Assembly: GCA_905221605.1 (NCBI GenBank)
Contig: CAJNDS010002414.1
Coordinates: forward strand, 374,797-438,796
Length of the DNA: 64,000 nucleotides
Origin: Symbiodinium natans
Lineage: Eukaryota; Sar; Dinophyceae; Suessiales; Symbiodiniaceae
Direction of reading: 5' to 3'
The position numbers were made by a program, and so were the translations under genes. The notes beneath the pieces are model-generated. The model made no database searches and was not told where the DNA came from. It was given only the letters and a program-made list of their open reading frames with translations. How positions within the stretch are numbered: position 1 is the stretch's first letter; the number at the start of each line of letters is the position of its first letter. This document shows, piece by piece, positions 30,038 to 41,476 of this stretch.

Positions 30038-31452
30038 AAAACTGAAGCACGTGCTCGCTCTCATAATCATACTATAAATCTTCACTTACTTGGTTGTGGA
30101 AGCTGCAGTTCAAACTTTAAATCCATTAAGTTGCACACAAAGCTTCCGCACTAGAGTTTGCAAACACTTTACAAAGGAGGAAATTTTGTTAACCAAGCGG
30201 GTTACTAATTTGCTAACTGCCAAAGAATTTAAAACCTTGGCTTAGTTGGTTTTCTGTGGTTCTGCCATGTTCTTGAGGAAGGCTACATTCTGGGCTTAAG
30301 AATGAACGTCTTAGCGATGCCTTTACTGTAAGAGCTCCAAAACGGATTTGCTCCATGTTGAAGTCAGATTAAGCAGAGTTGCCCCGGCTATTGCCTGAAA
30401 AGGGTGGGACTTGCTCAGCGCAATGCACGCATGAACCAGTGGCACCTGTTTTGCAAATGGATCTGTCCTTCTCGGACAGCTTGTGATTCTGTTCTTACTT
30501 GACGGAAGATTGCAGGGGTACTGATTTGCATGCCAAAGCATATCTTACACCCCATCTCTGGCATTTGTTTTCGCGGTTATCAACGGATGCCTCGATAGAG
30601 ACTTGCTGCTCGTGGTAGAGGGCTCTTGCAAGTCCCCATTTTAGGCGAATTTGAGCCAACTTCCAGACGCTCAGCAAGCACCCCATTGGATTGAAGTCGA
30701 GTGGGATGTTGGATTCCTACAAGTCAGCAGCGGAGGTTTTGTGATGTCGAACCTCCCTGAAATTACCACGGTTTGGCGTGGGAAGTCGACAACACCTGAA
30801 GTCTCCTCAGGCGCCTACCCTCAAGTTTGCCTGGCTGAGGTTTTCGCGGCTGGCGTCACAGCAAGGAAACTTCTGTGTCACAACTCTTCTTTGTGTCGGC
30901 CATGCACCAGCCTTGCGGACATTTGAATGAGGTCATGCGGGAAAGGAAGGTGGTCGTCTATGTGCTGCTGCCTCGAGCAGTGACTGAGAACCCTTTCTCA
31001 GGACGCAAGCGTCTCAAGCAGGAGTGGTGGATTCCGGATGGCGTCCGAGTGTTGCCGGGGATGGCTACCCTCCAGTGGATTCCCAGCTTCTGTCGCGGAC
31101 TCAGACAGGGGGGCACTTGAGCCCGCAACTTCAGCAGGAAATGCAGAAACTGGATGGCGCCTCCGTGCTGAGAGTGGGGATTCTTTGGGATCCGATTGAA
31201 TTTATTGGGAACGCCCGGAAAGGCAGCAAAGCTAGAACATCCTTATCATCAACTATCTAAGTGCAACCAACCATCAGAGAAGTTGATCGAGCAACTCGTA
31301 CATCGTCCAGGTTCGGTGAGATCCCAGAAAAAGCTTTACATTGAGAAATGGGCTAGAAGAGCCAAAGAACTGGAGACCGAAACGTATCCTCTCTTTCAAG
31401 AAATGCTTCAAGACATTCAATGATGATATGGAAGGTCAATGTCTGGACAGGA
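30038..31452. other. Spacer between E3 and E4 with possible coding remnants
   Basis: There is no complete gene. Short plus-strand frames at about 30651-30926 and 31196-31423 have protein-like composition, the second with RAKELETETYPLFQEML. They lack clear starts or linked frames and may be pieces of another decayed retroelement. The right target duplication of E3 is at 30038-30042. Confidence 0.35.
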
Positions 31453-31851
31453 TGTAAAAGTTCCTGTCTAAGGACATGTTAACTTTGTTGTCCTGCATGC
31501 TGGCTCAGAGTTGTGTGTGTGCAAGTTGTAGAAGCTCCGTAGTTGTGCCTTGGAGGCTCGACGGGAGTGCTGCTTTAAGTGGGAAAGCCTTTTGAAGTGC
31601 TTGAGTTGTAGGGATGTGTGTCTGGAAGCTGTAGAAGTGACTGTGCACGTTTTTGCTTGCTTTAGGTGTAGTTGGGAGGTCCCGAGAACTCCCACTGACG
31701 TTTGAGTTTGTTTTGTGGCTGTGGAGAACACGTGGCAGAGCAGAGTTTTCACCTGTGTGTAAAGAGTTTCACTGACGAAGCCTCCGGCTTCTGACTTTAG
31801 CTCAAGTCGTGAGAAAAAGAGGGTTCAGCGCGCTGCTGCTGTGTTTTCACA
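31453..31851 (+). repeat. E4 5' LTR
   Basis: 399 bp, starting TGTAAAAGTTCC and ending TTTTCACA, with about a dozen differences from E3's LTRs. The spliced-leader-like motif is mutated to TTTAGCTCAAG (31796-31806). Confidence 0.92.
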
Positions 31852-34256
31852 TGGACCCGCCACGGTCGTTGGACTTGACCCTCAACTCCAGCAGATGATG
31901 GTCCAGATGATGTAGAGTCAGCAAATGATGATGCAGAATCAGCAACAGACACTTCAAGTTCTGGTGGCAAAGATGGAGGCCGACGAGAGAAGGAGACGTG
32001 AGCATTGTCGGCAGCTGTGAGCCCATTTGGGGGTGCTTCAAGTGCAGCAGCTGCTGGAAGTCCTACGGCAAAAACTTCTGCTCCTCCACCGGCGCCAGAA
32101 CCTGCATGTTGGAAGTAACCGTGCAGAGAAGTATCTGCCAGCATTGCCGCTCATTGATAATGTGTCGATGGGAAAAGGGCGTGTGAGAGAGCTGGAGGAG
32201 TACCATCGGTGGTGCGAGGTGCTTGCTTCCTGGCTGGCGTTGATAGACGACAACTATGTCAATGAGTTGCGCCAGGCAATGACACATGACCGTGAGATCA
32301 AGCAGTCTGACATGGCAGTTCCGGTAGCATCGCGTTCGGCAAGGTTGTTTTACTACCTGCAACAAAGTCTGCAGAAGTTCGAACGTGGGATGGAACTGGT
32401 GAGAAGCACGTCGATGCGTCAAGGACAAGCTGCTTGTGGTTATGAGGTGATGCGTCAAATGCACCAGACCTTCAGCATTGTCTCTCGCATGGAGGCCATT
32501 GCTGTGAGAGATGAAGCCCTTCGCCTAACTTCGAAGGCGAGTTCGTACAAGCGACCGCTTGACTGCGTCCGCTTCCTTGAGGACGAGCTTGGGAAGGTAG
32601 ACCAGAAGCTGCATCGGTTCCCTGAACTGAGGCTTGGAGCATCTGATCGTTCAACCCTTCTTCTTCAATCTGTCAGCCCAGAGTGTAGGCATTACGTTGT
32701 CCTGCATGGGAAGTCTGGGAGCTGGGAGGAACTGGTTGAAAGCATCCGGTTCTACGAGGAGCAAACCCGATTGTGTGATGCTGGTTCGCTGAATGCAGTT
32801 GGGGAGCGCGGCCTCTGCTGGAACTGTGGCAAATCAGGCCATATGAGTTGGCAGTGCCCCGACAAGAGCTCTGGCAAAGGGAAGAAGAGGGATGAACCGA
32901 AAGGTGGAAAGCCTTCTGGTTCCAAGAATCGAGAGAAGAGCCCTAAAGGGAAGGGCAAAGGCAAAGGGAAGACAGACAAAGGAAAGGGTGGAAAGCCCAA
33001 GGGGAAGCCAAAGAACAAAGGAAAGCCCAAGGGCCGAGCTGTGGAAGACGAGCAGTCTGACCAGGTGATGGCAATGCGGTCTCATCATCTGAGTGGCTTG
33101 GGTCCGGGGACAAGAACTAATGAGCCCAATGAAGCTGAGCCCCCTCGTCTCACCATGACGAACGGAGAGATCGAGAGACTGAACCAGTCATCCTCTAGGA
33201 ATAGCTCTTTCGCATGGCTCATTGATAGTGGAGCCACCTGCCACGTGTTGTCAGAGAGTGCGTTGGGTTTTTACGAAGTCGTCAAGGAGCATTCGGGACC
33301 TCTTCCTGTGCTCATGAGTGCTAGCGATACGCCCATGGAATGTGTCAAGTTGGTTGACATTCGGGTGAAGTTTGGGAAGTTGGGGCCCGTAGTGCTTCAA
33401 CAGGTCTTGGTTTGCAAGATTGGTTTCAACGTAGTCAGTTCTTGGCAAGCATCCCTCTCGGGATGGAATACCTGGCTCACCTCAGAGCCTGGAGCAAGCT
33501 GCTTGGTGAAGCAGACGGAACGAGGTTCCTCGATGTGGGTGCCTTTGGTTCGTGAAGCCAGGAGTTGGTGGGCGTTGGCTAAGGAGATTGGCCCTACCAA
33601 GGCAAAGCCGAAAGGAAGAAGAAGCAAAGGGGACTCACCCAAGCCGGGGTGGAGCCCGAACGACGACGCGATGGAAGTGGATAAGGTGCAGAAGAAGGCA
33701 CCGCCCAACGTAGGAAGAGCATTGGAGGTGACGCCTTTTAAGTTTTTGCTGCGAGCATTTTCAGTGAAGCAACATGTGGGGGAATACGAGCTGCATGAGC
33801 ATGTTTTACAGGAGCGTTTGAGTGGATGTGAGCATGCTGCAGTTGCGAAAGTAGGAGTAGACCTGGAAACCCCACCCTCTGCATGTTGTGCTGAAGCTTT
33901 ATGTTCCGCCGCAGCTGTTTTGCTTAAGTCTGCAAGCAACACGTCTTTGGAGAAGCAAACCAGTAGGGACACACGCTGTGGAGACAAGGGTTTTGAGTGC
34001 GTAGGGGTAGGGCCTGTGCCGCTCCAGCCTCAGAGTGTTTGCATTAGGAGTAGGAGTGCCTTGCGTGTAGGACGTAGGAGTGACTTGCACCCCAGCGCTT
34101 GTGTGCCTGAGTGTTTGTTGGGACAGAGTGAAGAGAGGAAGTGTGCCTTTCGGAGCTTGCGTTGGCCAGGAGTGTTTCTGAAAGCATTGGTGGTGTCGTG
34201 TGCTCTAGGAGTGTTTTGCTCAAAGCCTGGAGCCTTTGTAAGGGACCTTGGAAAGG

Positions 34257-35717
34257 ATGGAGCTTCCGGAAGCCTCGCCTCCGCTCTGTCTTGTGAACTC
34301 CCAAAGTGGGAGTGTGGCCCAGGTGGAAGCCTTTTCGACGAGCATGATTGCTCGTCTTGCGCACCGTTTCGAGGAGGAAGGTCAGCTGTCTCTTTCGAGG
34401 CAGCTTCTCCAAAACATCGACCTTTTTACCTCGACCCCTGGTTCGGTCGAACGGCTGTTGGGGATTCCAGCCTGCCTTGGGGAGTTGGAGACACAGGAGT
34501 TGGTGATCAATACAAGCGGCGTTCCGGTGAAGCAACCTATGCTCATTGCCGAGCTGCGAGCCATTGCTGCTCCGACGGTGGACCAGTCGGTTTTGACGGA
34601 CACCCTCGTCGAGGAGCACGACCGTCGTGCAGAGTATGCAAGGTATGGCTATGTTTTGACCACCATGGGGGTGGTAGTCGCCGATGTGAATGCTACCATC
34701 CGCCAACCGCACCTTCCATGCGAGCAAAGGGGGTACTGGCGCAACAATCAGGTTGGCATCCAGCTCACCTTGAAGAAATTTCTTCTGTACTTGGAGGCGA
34801 TTCGGGTGTTGCGGTGCCATCCTGCCCAATACCAGTTGTTCACGGCAGAGCTGTCAAACATCCTGCCGAACGAGCTCAAGGTCGAGCGTGTGCCGGCTGC
34901 CGACTTGAGAGCGCTTTTGGCGGACGTGCTCGTCCAGAGCCACCGCCGGGTGACTTTGGCTGCCCAACCGCCAACTATAATACCGGATGTTGCACCATCC
35001 GCGTCGGGTGGCACGGCACCGCCTCTTCACAAAAGTGCCCCAGCTCCACCTCCTTCGGGATGGGCTTTGCTCAACCAAGCGCGTGCAAAAGCCGAGGCAA
35101 TGATTCGATTGCATGCCGACATGAAGAGAGCTGCAACAGCCGAGGTGGCTCCATCATCGTCGACGGGCCCCGCTTTTCCACCAGGGCCTCCGGCTTTCTT
35201 GCCGTTCAGCCCTCCTTCCCCGCTTACGCCGTCCGTCTTTTCCTATGCTCCATCTTCGGCACCAGGCACGCCTATGGAAGCAGGCATGCCTATCACTCCG
35301 CCTCCTCTACCTCCTCCATCTTCGGCACCAGGCACGCCTATGGAAGCAGGCATGCCTATCACTCCGCCTCCTCTACCTCCTCCATCTTGGGCACCAGGCA
35401 CGCCTATGGAAGCAGGCCTGCCTATACCTCCGCCTCCTCTACCTCCTCCATCGACACCGCACCCAGATACATTGAGGGAGCTTGCGGGCGAGGTTCCAAT
35501 GGAGGTCGAGACGCCGATGACGCCCGTGGAGGCATTCGGTGCCCCTGGGACCCCTATGGACGTGAGTTCCGAGGTCCCAATGGAGCCAATGGTCGGTGGC
35601 ATTGGAAGTCCGGGGAGCGCTTCTCCTTTGACCCCGCCGGCAGAGACGAGTATGGTGGTTCCAAACCCACCTATGGACAATTCGGATGTGGGAGACTCTG
35701 GCTCCGAGATGGATTGA
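34257..35717 (+). CDS. ORF-X of E4: nested ORF overlapping pol
   Basis: 486 codons from the ATG matching E3's ORF-X start. It is open throughout despite ~25 base changes and one extra 66-bp repeat relative to E3. The TAA directly before the ATG in E3 is GAA here, so the frame is also open a few codons upstream. Content is as in E3: a helical N-terminal domain, a Pro-rich repeat region and an acidic end. Its survival next to a broken gag start fits recent inactivation of the element. Confidence 0.65.
   Translation: MELPEASPPLCLVNSQSGSVAQVEAFSTSMIARLAHRFEEEGQLSLSRQLLQNIDLFTSTPGSVERLLGIPACLGELETQELVINTSGVPVKQPMLIAELRAIAAPTVDQSVLTDTLVEEHDRRAEYARYGYVLTTMGVVVADVNATIRQPHLPCEQRGYWRNNQVGIQLTLKKFLLYLEAIRVLRCHPAQYQLFTAELSNILPNELKVERVPAADLRALLADVLVQSHRRVTLAAQPPTIIPDVAPSASGGTAPPLHKSAPAPPPSGWALLNQARAKAEAMIRLHADMKRAATAEVAPSSSTGPAFPPGPPAFLPFSPPSPLTPSVFSYAPSSAPGTPMEAGMPITPPPLPPPSSAPGTPMEAGMPITPPPLPPPSWAPGTPMEAGLPIPPPPLPPPSTPHPDTLRELAGEVPMEVETPMTPVEAFGAPGTPMDVSSEVPMEPMVGGIGSPGSASPLTPPAETSMVVPNPPMDNSDVGDSGSEMD
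35253..35450 (+). repeat. Three 66-bp tandem repeats in ORF-X of E4
   Basis: Units 35253-35318, 35319-35384 and 35385-35450. The first two are nearly identical and correspond to a duplication of the first unit of E3. Confidence 0.9.
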
Positions 35718-38700
35718 TATGCTTGGGTATGGGCCCTGAGGGCCTAAAAGCCGGGCATGAGTTGCTCCGATCTTCGCCGCAATGCACAAAATTGGTAGGA
35801 GTAGGTCTGAAAGCCCTGCTGTTTGCAGTAGGAGACTGGCTGTGTGCATTAGGAGGTAGGGTAGGAGCGTTTGAGTGCTTGGTAGGTGACTGTGAGTGCA
35901 GCCTGCCTGCCGCGAATGGGTCTGCACACTGTCCCTCTGTGCCCAGGTCTTCATGGAAAGGAAGCAGTGCCTTGGCTTTAGGGTTGGTTCTGGGTTTGGT
36001 TTTCAGAGGTTGGCTGCGTAGGTGCGTGAAGCTTTTGAGTGTGCGCCGTAGGAGTAGGCTGAAGTTTGTGCGTGTAACTTTGGTAGGACGTGTGCCACGT
36101 AGGTCTTGGAGTGTTGTGCGCCGCCTGTTGTTTTTGCGTGGCGTGCTTGCTTGTGAGTTGAAAGCTGAGCCTACGGGCGAGGAAGCAAAAGGGCCAATGA
36201 TGAAACGTTGGCGTGCCTTGAAGAAGTGGGCCTTGTGTGGGCTTGGGTCCCTGCGGGGGTCCGAGCAAAAGAAGGCCGTGGCACGTTCTGAGGCCCTGCG
36301 TATGCTTGCTGGTTTGCCGACCCCGGTTGTTGTGAATTCGGAGTCGGAGGAAGAGTTGATTCCTGATCCGTTGGAAGCTGAACTTGCGAAACCCAGCGGA
36401 AGTGAACCCCCTAGGCCCTCCGATGTTCGAAAGAAACCCCGTGTGGAGAATGTTCCCTCAGGTGAACCGGGTGCCCTGAGTTCCCCGGAGGTGGTGAGCG
36501 ATGCTCTGGATCCTGAGGTTCCGGTCTATTTGACCTCGGAGCGGCTGAAGGCGCACCGAAATAAGGGCCACCAACCTTATCTTAGTTGCTGTGACACATG
36601 TCAAAGCGCTAGAGGGAGAGTGCCGGCTCGTAGGAAGCACATGAAACACCACCACGGACCCGGAGAGTTGCAAGTCGACTTTGGATTTTTCGGAAAGAAT
36701 GTTCGTTTCCTTCTCATGGTTCATGTGGTGTCGGGGTACATACATACCGTGGTCTTAGGACCTGAGGATGAAGTGCCCGCTGTATCGGTTTGCAAAGCCT
36801 TTACGGAAATGGGATTGAGTGGATTGGACATTGTTGTCCACGGGGACCAAGAAAATCTCCTCGAGAGTGTTTTCCGCAATGCAGCGAAACACCGGACATT
36901 CGGGGGGAGGTCAATGCACTGGGTCCCGTTCGCGATAAACAGACCTCAAGCGAAGGGCATCGTTGAACGCCATGTTTGCCTTGTGAAAGAAGCGTTCTGG
37001 TCTGTTTGGCTGGGCTTAGAAGAGCGTGTAGGTGAAAAGTTGCCTCTAGGGAGCCATCTGTTTGTTGAGGCCATGAGGTACTCTGTGAGGATGCATAACT
37101 TGTTTCATGTGTCCAAGGAACACAGCACGCCGTTGGAGAGACTGCGTGGGTCGACAGTTCAGCCAGTGAAGAGCTGTGAGTTTGGGGTTGTGGGCTTTGG
37201 AAAGCCTCAGAAGGACTACCCAGAACACCGCGGAAAGCGCTTGGTGAGGGCACTCTATGTAGGACCTCATGGTGCTAATGGATCTGGGATTCGAGTCTTT
37301 GTTCCAATGGGTGTTGGAAAGCCCCCTCGTTTGGAAATCTTCAGCTCTTTTCGTGCCAAAGATCCAGTGGAGTTTGACAAAGCTGCTTTGCGTGACCTTC
37401 GAGGTAATAAGGAAGACCCTGAAAGACCCATCAAGTTTGATGTTCCAATCGATGGTCCGAGTCCGCCGCTTGATTCCCCAAATATCCCTGAAGGAAGTCT
37501 TGAGTTTCCTGTTGAACGCACCGAACCACCTGCTCTTGAGGGCCCTGAGGCAATGGAAGAAGAAGGAGAGTTGGATGGGTATTCTCCGGATTTTTCGGAC
37601 GTGCCTGAAGAAACAGGCATGGAGGTTGAGCCTCCCGGAGGCGTAGGTCTTGAGGACCTTGACGCCCCTATGGATCCAGGAGAAGACGATGCCATGGAAG
37701 AGGGCCTGACGTGGCTCTATGAGCATGGCCTTAGGCAACTCTTTGATGGGCCTGACTTGAGAGTAACGACAAAAATCCGTAAGGGAGATGATGTCAAAGA
37801 GTGGTTCCGTATGAAGTTTGGTGGAAAGAAGATTTGGGTCCATGTCCCGGACAATGCGGTTTGCGAAGTTTCTGGCAAGGTTTTGCCTCGTAAGCATCTT
37901 GAAGAAGGTATGAGACTCGAGCTCTCAGAACTTGATGCTTTTGGTGTAGCTACGATTATAGGAGAAGCTGAGGCCCGTAAACGAGCTACGCGGAGAATCC
38001 ATACGACTAGGTGGGTTCTGACTTCGAAACCGTCGGCCACGAACCCTGAACGCGTTCGTGCTCGTCTTGTTGTGAGGGACTATGCATTTGGATCCAATCC
38101 TCTAGCTGATGGGATATATTCCCCCACCACGTCTTTGGAAGCCTTGAGGGGTGTCCTTGCTATTCATGCTGTCAGAGGTGGCACCTTGTTGTCAGCAGAT
38201 GTGAGCGTTGCCTTCATGCAAGCGCCTGTGCAGGGAGTAGAGTGTATCCGGTTTCCGAATGGGATGTATGATGAGGAGAACAAGCCGCTGTTTGCGCAGC
38301 TACACAAAGCCATGAATGGCTTGAGAGTAGGACCACTGAGCTGGTACCTAGAGTTTACAAGCACGCTGCGTAAGCAGTTTGGGTTTGGTGAGACTGCCGA
38401 CCCTACTGTGCATCACCGGCTTGAGAAGGATGGTGCGCTGACCTTGGTGTTAGTGTATGTTGACGATCTCATCATCTTTTCCCAGAATCCGCCAGTTGCC
38501 AAGGATCTGTACGCTAAGCTAGCGAAGATCTATAAAATGAAGCAGACAGGGCTTCTAGAACCTGGCAAGACTGGGCAGCTCGAGTTCTTGGGTCGAGTGA
38601 TCGCCCGAACCACTGAGCACGGACCTGTGTTCTTTGGCCTGAAGCCGGGGTACTTGAAGTCGCTTGGAGAAGAGTTTGGCATTAGCGGAAAAGGTGTGAA

Positions 38701-40379
38701 ACCAGTGCTGGGAAACCTCGAGAGGGAGTACCGGAAGAAGGAGGCTGGAACACCTATCAGCACTGAGGCGTATGAACGCTATAGACGTGTGCTTGGTAAG
38801 TTGATGTGGGCAAGCCTGACGTTGCCGCATTTGTCCTACCCGGTAGGATTTCTGGGCCGGTATCAGAGTGACCCAGATAGCCAGGCAGAAGCTTGCTTGA
38901 GACGCGTGGTTCGCTGGGTGATGGCTTTGCCTGAGTACCTTCAGCGATTTTCGGCAGAAGCGTTTGAGTATCCTTGCTGCGCTTCGGAAACCATGCTCTC
39001 TGGCTTTGTGGATGCGTCATGGAACATTTGCTCTGTGTCTGGTGCTATTGTGAAGTGGCATGGCATCATGATTAAAACTTTCTCGCGGAAACAGTCGGTG
39101 ACCGCGTTGAGTTCGGCGGAGGCCGAATTGGCAGCCCTGACTGAGGCAGCCAAAGAGTCGGTGTACTTGTCTTTGCTCATGGAAACGCTCCTGTATGGAA
39201 TGCCCAAAGGAGAGACCGGTGAGTTTCCGATTCACCTGGCTTCGGATTCGGAAGCCGCTTTGTCGATTAGCAAAATGACGGGGTTGTTACGCCGTGTTCG
39301 GCACCTGGAGCTTCGTCATCGCTATCTTCAAGAGCTAGTCCACCTGGAAAGGCTGATTCTAAGCTTCATCAGTGGAGAACGGAATCCAGCCGATGGACTG
39401 ACGAAATCTCCTGAGGAGTTGTTGCTTGAGCATTTGCTGGTTGCGTGTGGACTGGAAAGAGTGTGTGAAGAAGACCTTCAGGGTCTTGTAGTTCCTGAAC
39501 ACCTTCGTGAACGAATGGAAGAACTTGAAGAAGTATGTGAAAAGCTTGAGAAAATCCCGACAAACCTGGCGAAGTACGAGCCAGTGGCAAGAGACCTTGC
39601 GTTGGGATCTGTTCCTCTGCTTGTGATCGAGGTGTTTTGTTCAACGGACAGTGCGTTGTGCCGAGCGTGTGCTCGTGACCGAGTAGCATATATTGGCATA
39701 ACTGAGAAAGAAGACTTCTTAAGCAAGAGTACTCAAATGTTTCTAGGAGAGGTCTTGCTGTGTCTGTTGAGTAGGAAACCGCCCCAGATCTATGTCCACA
39801 TAGCTTCCCCGTGTACCGCTGGATGTAGCTACCGCTTTAAGAACTGGCATCGACCGAAGTTTCGACATCGGTGGCGAGAGCAGGTCAAGAAGCATGTTGC
39901 ATCTTGGAAAGCTTTAGGAAGACTTCTGGAGGACCGCTGCAAAGAGATCCTGGTTACCCAGGAATGGCCAAAGAACTGTGGTCTTTGGAAGGAGGAAAGT
40001 TATCTGAAAGAAAAGAAGCGCCTTGGTCTGAACTTTGGAAGGGTTGTGGACCGTTGTGCCTTCGACGGGGTCTTTAAGCGGTGGTTCTTTGCTACAAACC
40101 GAGAGGAGTGGAGTGAAATCTTCTCTGGAAAGCCCTGTGACAAAAGTCATCAGCATGTTTCACTTGCTAGTGTCGAAGAAACAGGTATCTATCCGACTAA
40201 ACTGGGTAGAGCTCTTTTGCGTGCTGCGAAAGTCACGTTAGGTCTTGTAGGAACACCTTCTTAGGTCGGCAGTAGGAGTGCTCGCTTTCGGACTTTGCCT
40301 GGGATGAGATGTTTAAGCACTGGAAACACCGAGCTGTGAAGAAGTGCGTGGCTCTGAGGCATCACAGTCCAAGCGGGGG

Positions 40380-40396
40380 TGTGAAAGTTCCTGTCT
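40380..40396 (+). repeat. E4 3' LTR stub
   Basis: TGTGAAAGTTCCTGTCT follows the polypurine tract AAGCGGGGG exactly as in E3, then gives way to GCCTAAAAAGG, the first bases of E5. The remaining ~382 bp of LTR are absent here and are not seen after the end of E5. Confidence 0.85.
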
Positions 40397-41069
40397 GCCT
40401 AAAAAGGGGTATGTTTGGGCAGGTACTTCACCTGTTCCTCCTGCTTGGCTCGTGTTGGAGATGTGTGAATCGAGGGCATGGATCCGTCAAGGTGAGATGA
40501 CGAGAAAGTGCAGAATTGGCCTCAATCAATATGGAACGGTCTATGGGGATTGACCACCCCGCCGGTAGAGGGATAGCGGCCTCTGAGAATCGGAGGGCAT
40601 GGATCACCTCCCGGCAAAAGCCACAGGAAGTATGCCCTGTGCATGCAAGAGGCAGCCACCGTAACCAGAGTCCATGAAGCCTTGGGCCATGACCTGGTTT
40701 GAAGACATGTCCGGCCTCACTACGGTTGAGGGGTGTGGATGGAAGCACTCAGGACATGCAATGAGACTCGTAGAACGAGCATCTGGGTCTACAGGAATGA
40801 CCTCCATTCGGTTGAGGGATAGCGGCCTCCACGAACGAGGGCATGGATCGCCTCCCGAATAGACAACAAAGAGAATGTGCAAGCATACAGGCAACTTGCC
40901 TTGGCCAAAGTCTTCAAGCCAATGGCAACGACTTGGTCAAAAGGACATTCCGGCCTCACTTCGGTTGAGGGTAGCGGTACGTCAAAACCGAGGACAAGGA
41001 ATGAGAGGGGGGAACTTACCGGCAGTTTCACCCTACAGTTTTAGTAAGCTTTTGTTTCACTTGAACCCA

Positions 41070-41270
41070 CAGCCCCTTCGGGTGGCTACGCCTCGCAGCG
41101 TGCAGACGAAAGTTCCTGTCTGGCTCAAGTTTCGGCTCAACCCCGGTGGGGTGCTCAGGTAGGGAGTGCTGTTGCCTGGAGGCTGTACCTAAGGGTGGGC
41201 TCCAACAGGACTCAAACCGCAACCACTGTGTTTGCTTGGTAGTCGGCTGCCAGCAACATAGCTGCCTGAG
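41070..41270 (+). repeat. Cassette repeat, copy 1 (E5 5' side)
   Basis: It begins CAGCCCCTTCGGGTGGCTAC, which can fold as AGCC-CC-TTCG-GG-GGCT, and includes GAAAGTTCCTGTCTGGCTC and the palindrome ACCCCGGTGGGGT. The other copies are at 49722-49922, 52590-52790 and (diverged) 61055-61264, so one copy lies on each side of each LINE coding region. Confidence 0.85.
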
Positions 41271-41271
41271 T

Positions 41272-41432
41272 ACGGCCTCGCCAAGTGCTGAGGGAACTTT
41301 TCGGCCTCGCTTCGGCAGAGGGTGTGTTTTCGGCCTCGCTTCGGCAGAGGGAGTGGCCAAGTTTCGGCCTCGCTCCGGCTGAGGACACATAAAGTTCGGC
41401 CTCACTACGGTTGAGGGGATCTTCCGGCCTCG
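41272..41432 (+). repeat. Cluster of six covarying hairpin repeats
   Basis: Units such as GGCCTCGCTTCGGCAGAGGG, GGCCTCGCTCCGGCTGAGG and GGCCTCACTACGGTTGAGGG. Each has outer arms CCTC/GAGG, one unpaired T or A on the 3' side, a short inner stem (GC/GC or AC/GT) and a 4-6 base loop, often TTCG. Confidence 0.85.
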
Positions 41433-41476
41433 CATTGCTGAGGTGCTGGTGGGACTGGCATCAGGCTGCAGCAGTC

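Larger units (their letters stand above)
31853..40264 (+). pseudogene. E4 gag-pol lacking its start
   Basis: This corresponds to E3 residues ~44 to the end. The N-terminus is broken by loss of the ATG, a CAG-to-TAG stop at 31913-31915, and deletions of 7 bp (~32003), 3 bp (~32020) and 5 bp (~32095) that together restore the frame. From about 32095 to the stop the frame is open for ~2,720 codons with every motif of E3: CCHC, DSGATC, integrase HHCC and DDE, YVDD, RNase H and the methyltransferase-like tail. An ATG at 32027 opens this frame but its first ~23 codons are out of register with Gag. Downstream changes from E3 are few and mainly silent outside the ORF-X overlap. Confidence 0.9.
31453..40396 (+). 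mobile_element. E4: defective copy of the E3 copia family
   Basis: E4 is nearly identical to E3 in sequence and orientation, starting 10.9 kb downstream. The 5' LTR (31453-31851) is complete. A 171-bp deletion then joins the LTR end to the middle of gag, removing the PBS, leader and start codon; GG is shared at both breakpoints. The 3' LTR is cut to 17 bases (40380-40396), where the LINE E5 begins. Because it cannot prime reverse transcription, the deletion must have happened after or during its last transposition. Confidence 0.93.
40397..41476 (+). promoter_or_regulatory. E5 5' untranslated region
   Basis: It holds three copies of a GAGGGCATGGATC motif (about 40470, 40594, 40839) and hairpin repeats at 40713-40732, 40952-40971 and a six-copy cluster at 41272-41432. 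The cassette repeat is at 41070-41270. LINEs normally carry an internal promoter here; no known promoter element is recognisable. It contains CTGTCTGGCTCAAG (41116-41129), a partial spliced-leader match. Confidence 0.6.

Noticed and set aside
41180-41260. GGACTCAAACC in the cassette resembles an inverted tRNA B box
   Set aside because: The flanking bases do not form a T-stem and no A box at the right spacing was found, so I do not call a tRNA or tRNA-derived SINE.
41272-41432. Regularly spaced short repeats suggesting a CRISPR array
   Set aside because: The units are palindromic but variable, spacing is irregular, no cas genes are present, and the context is a eukaryotic LINE 5' UTR.
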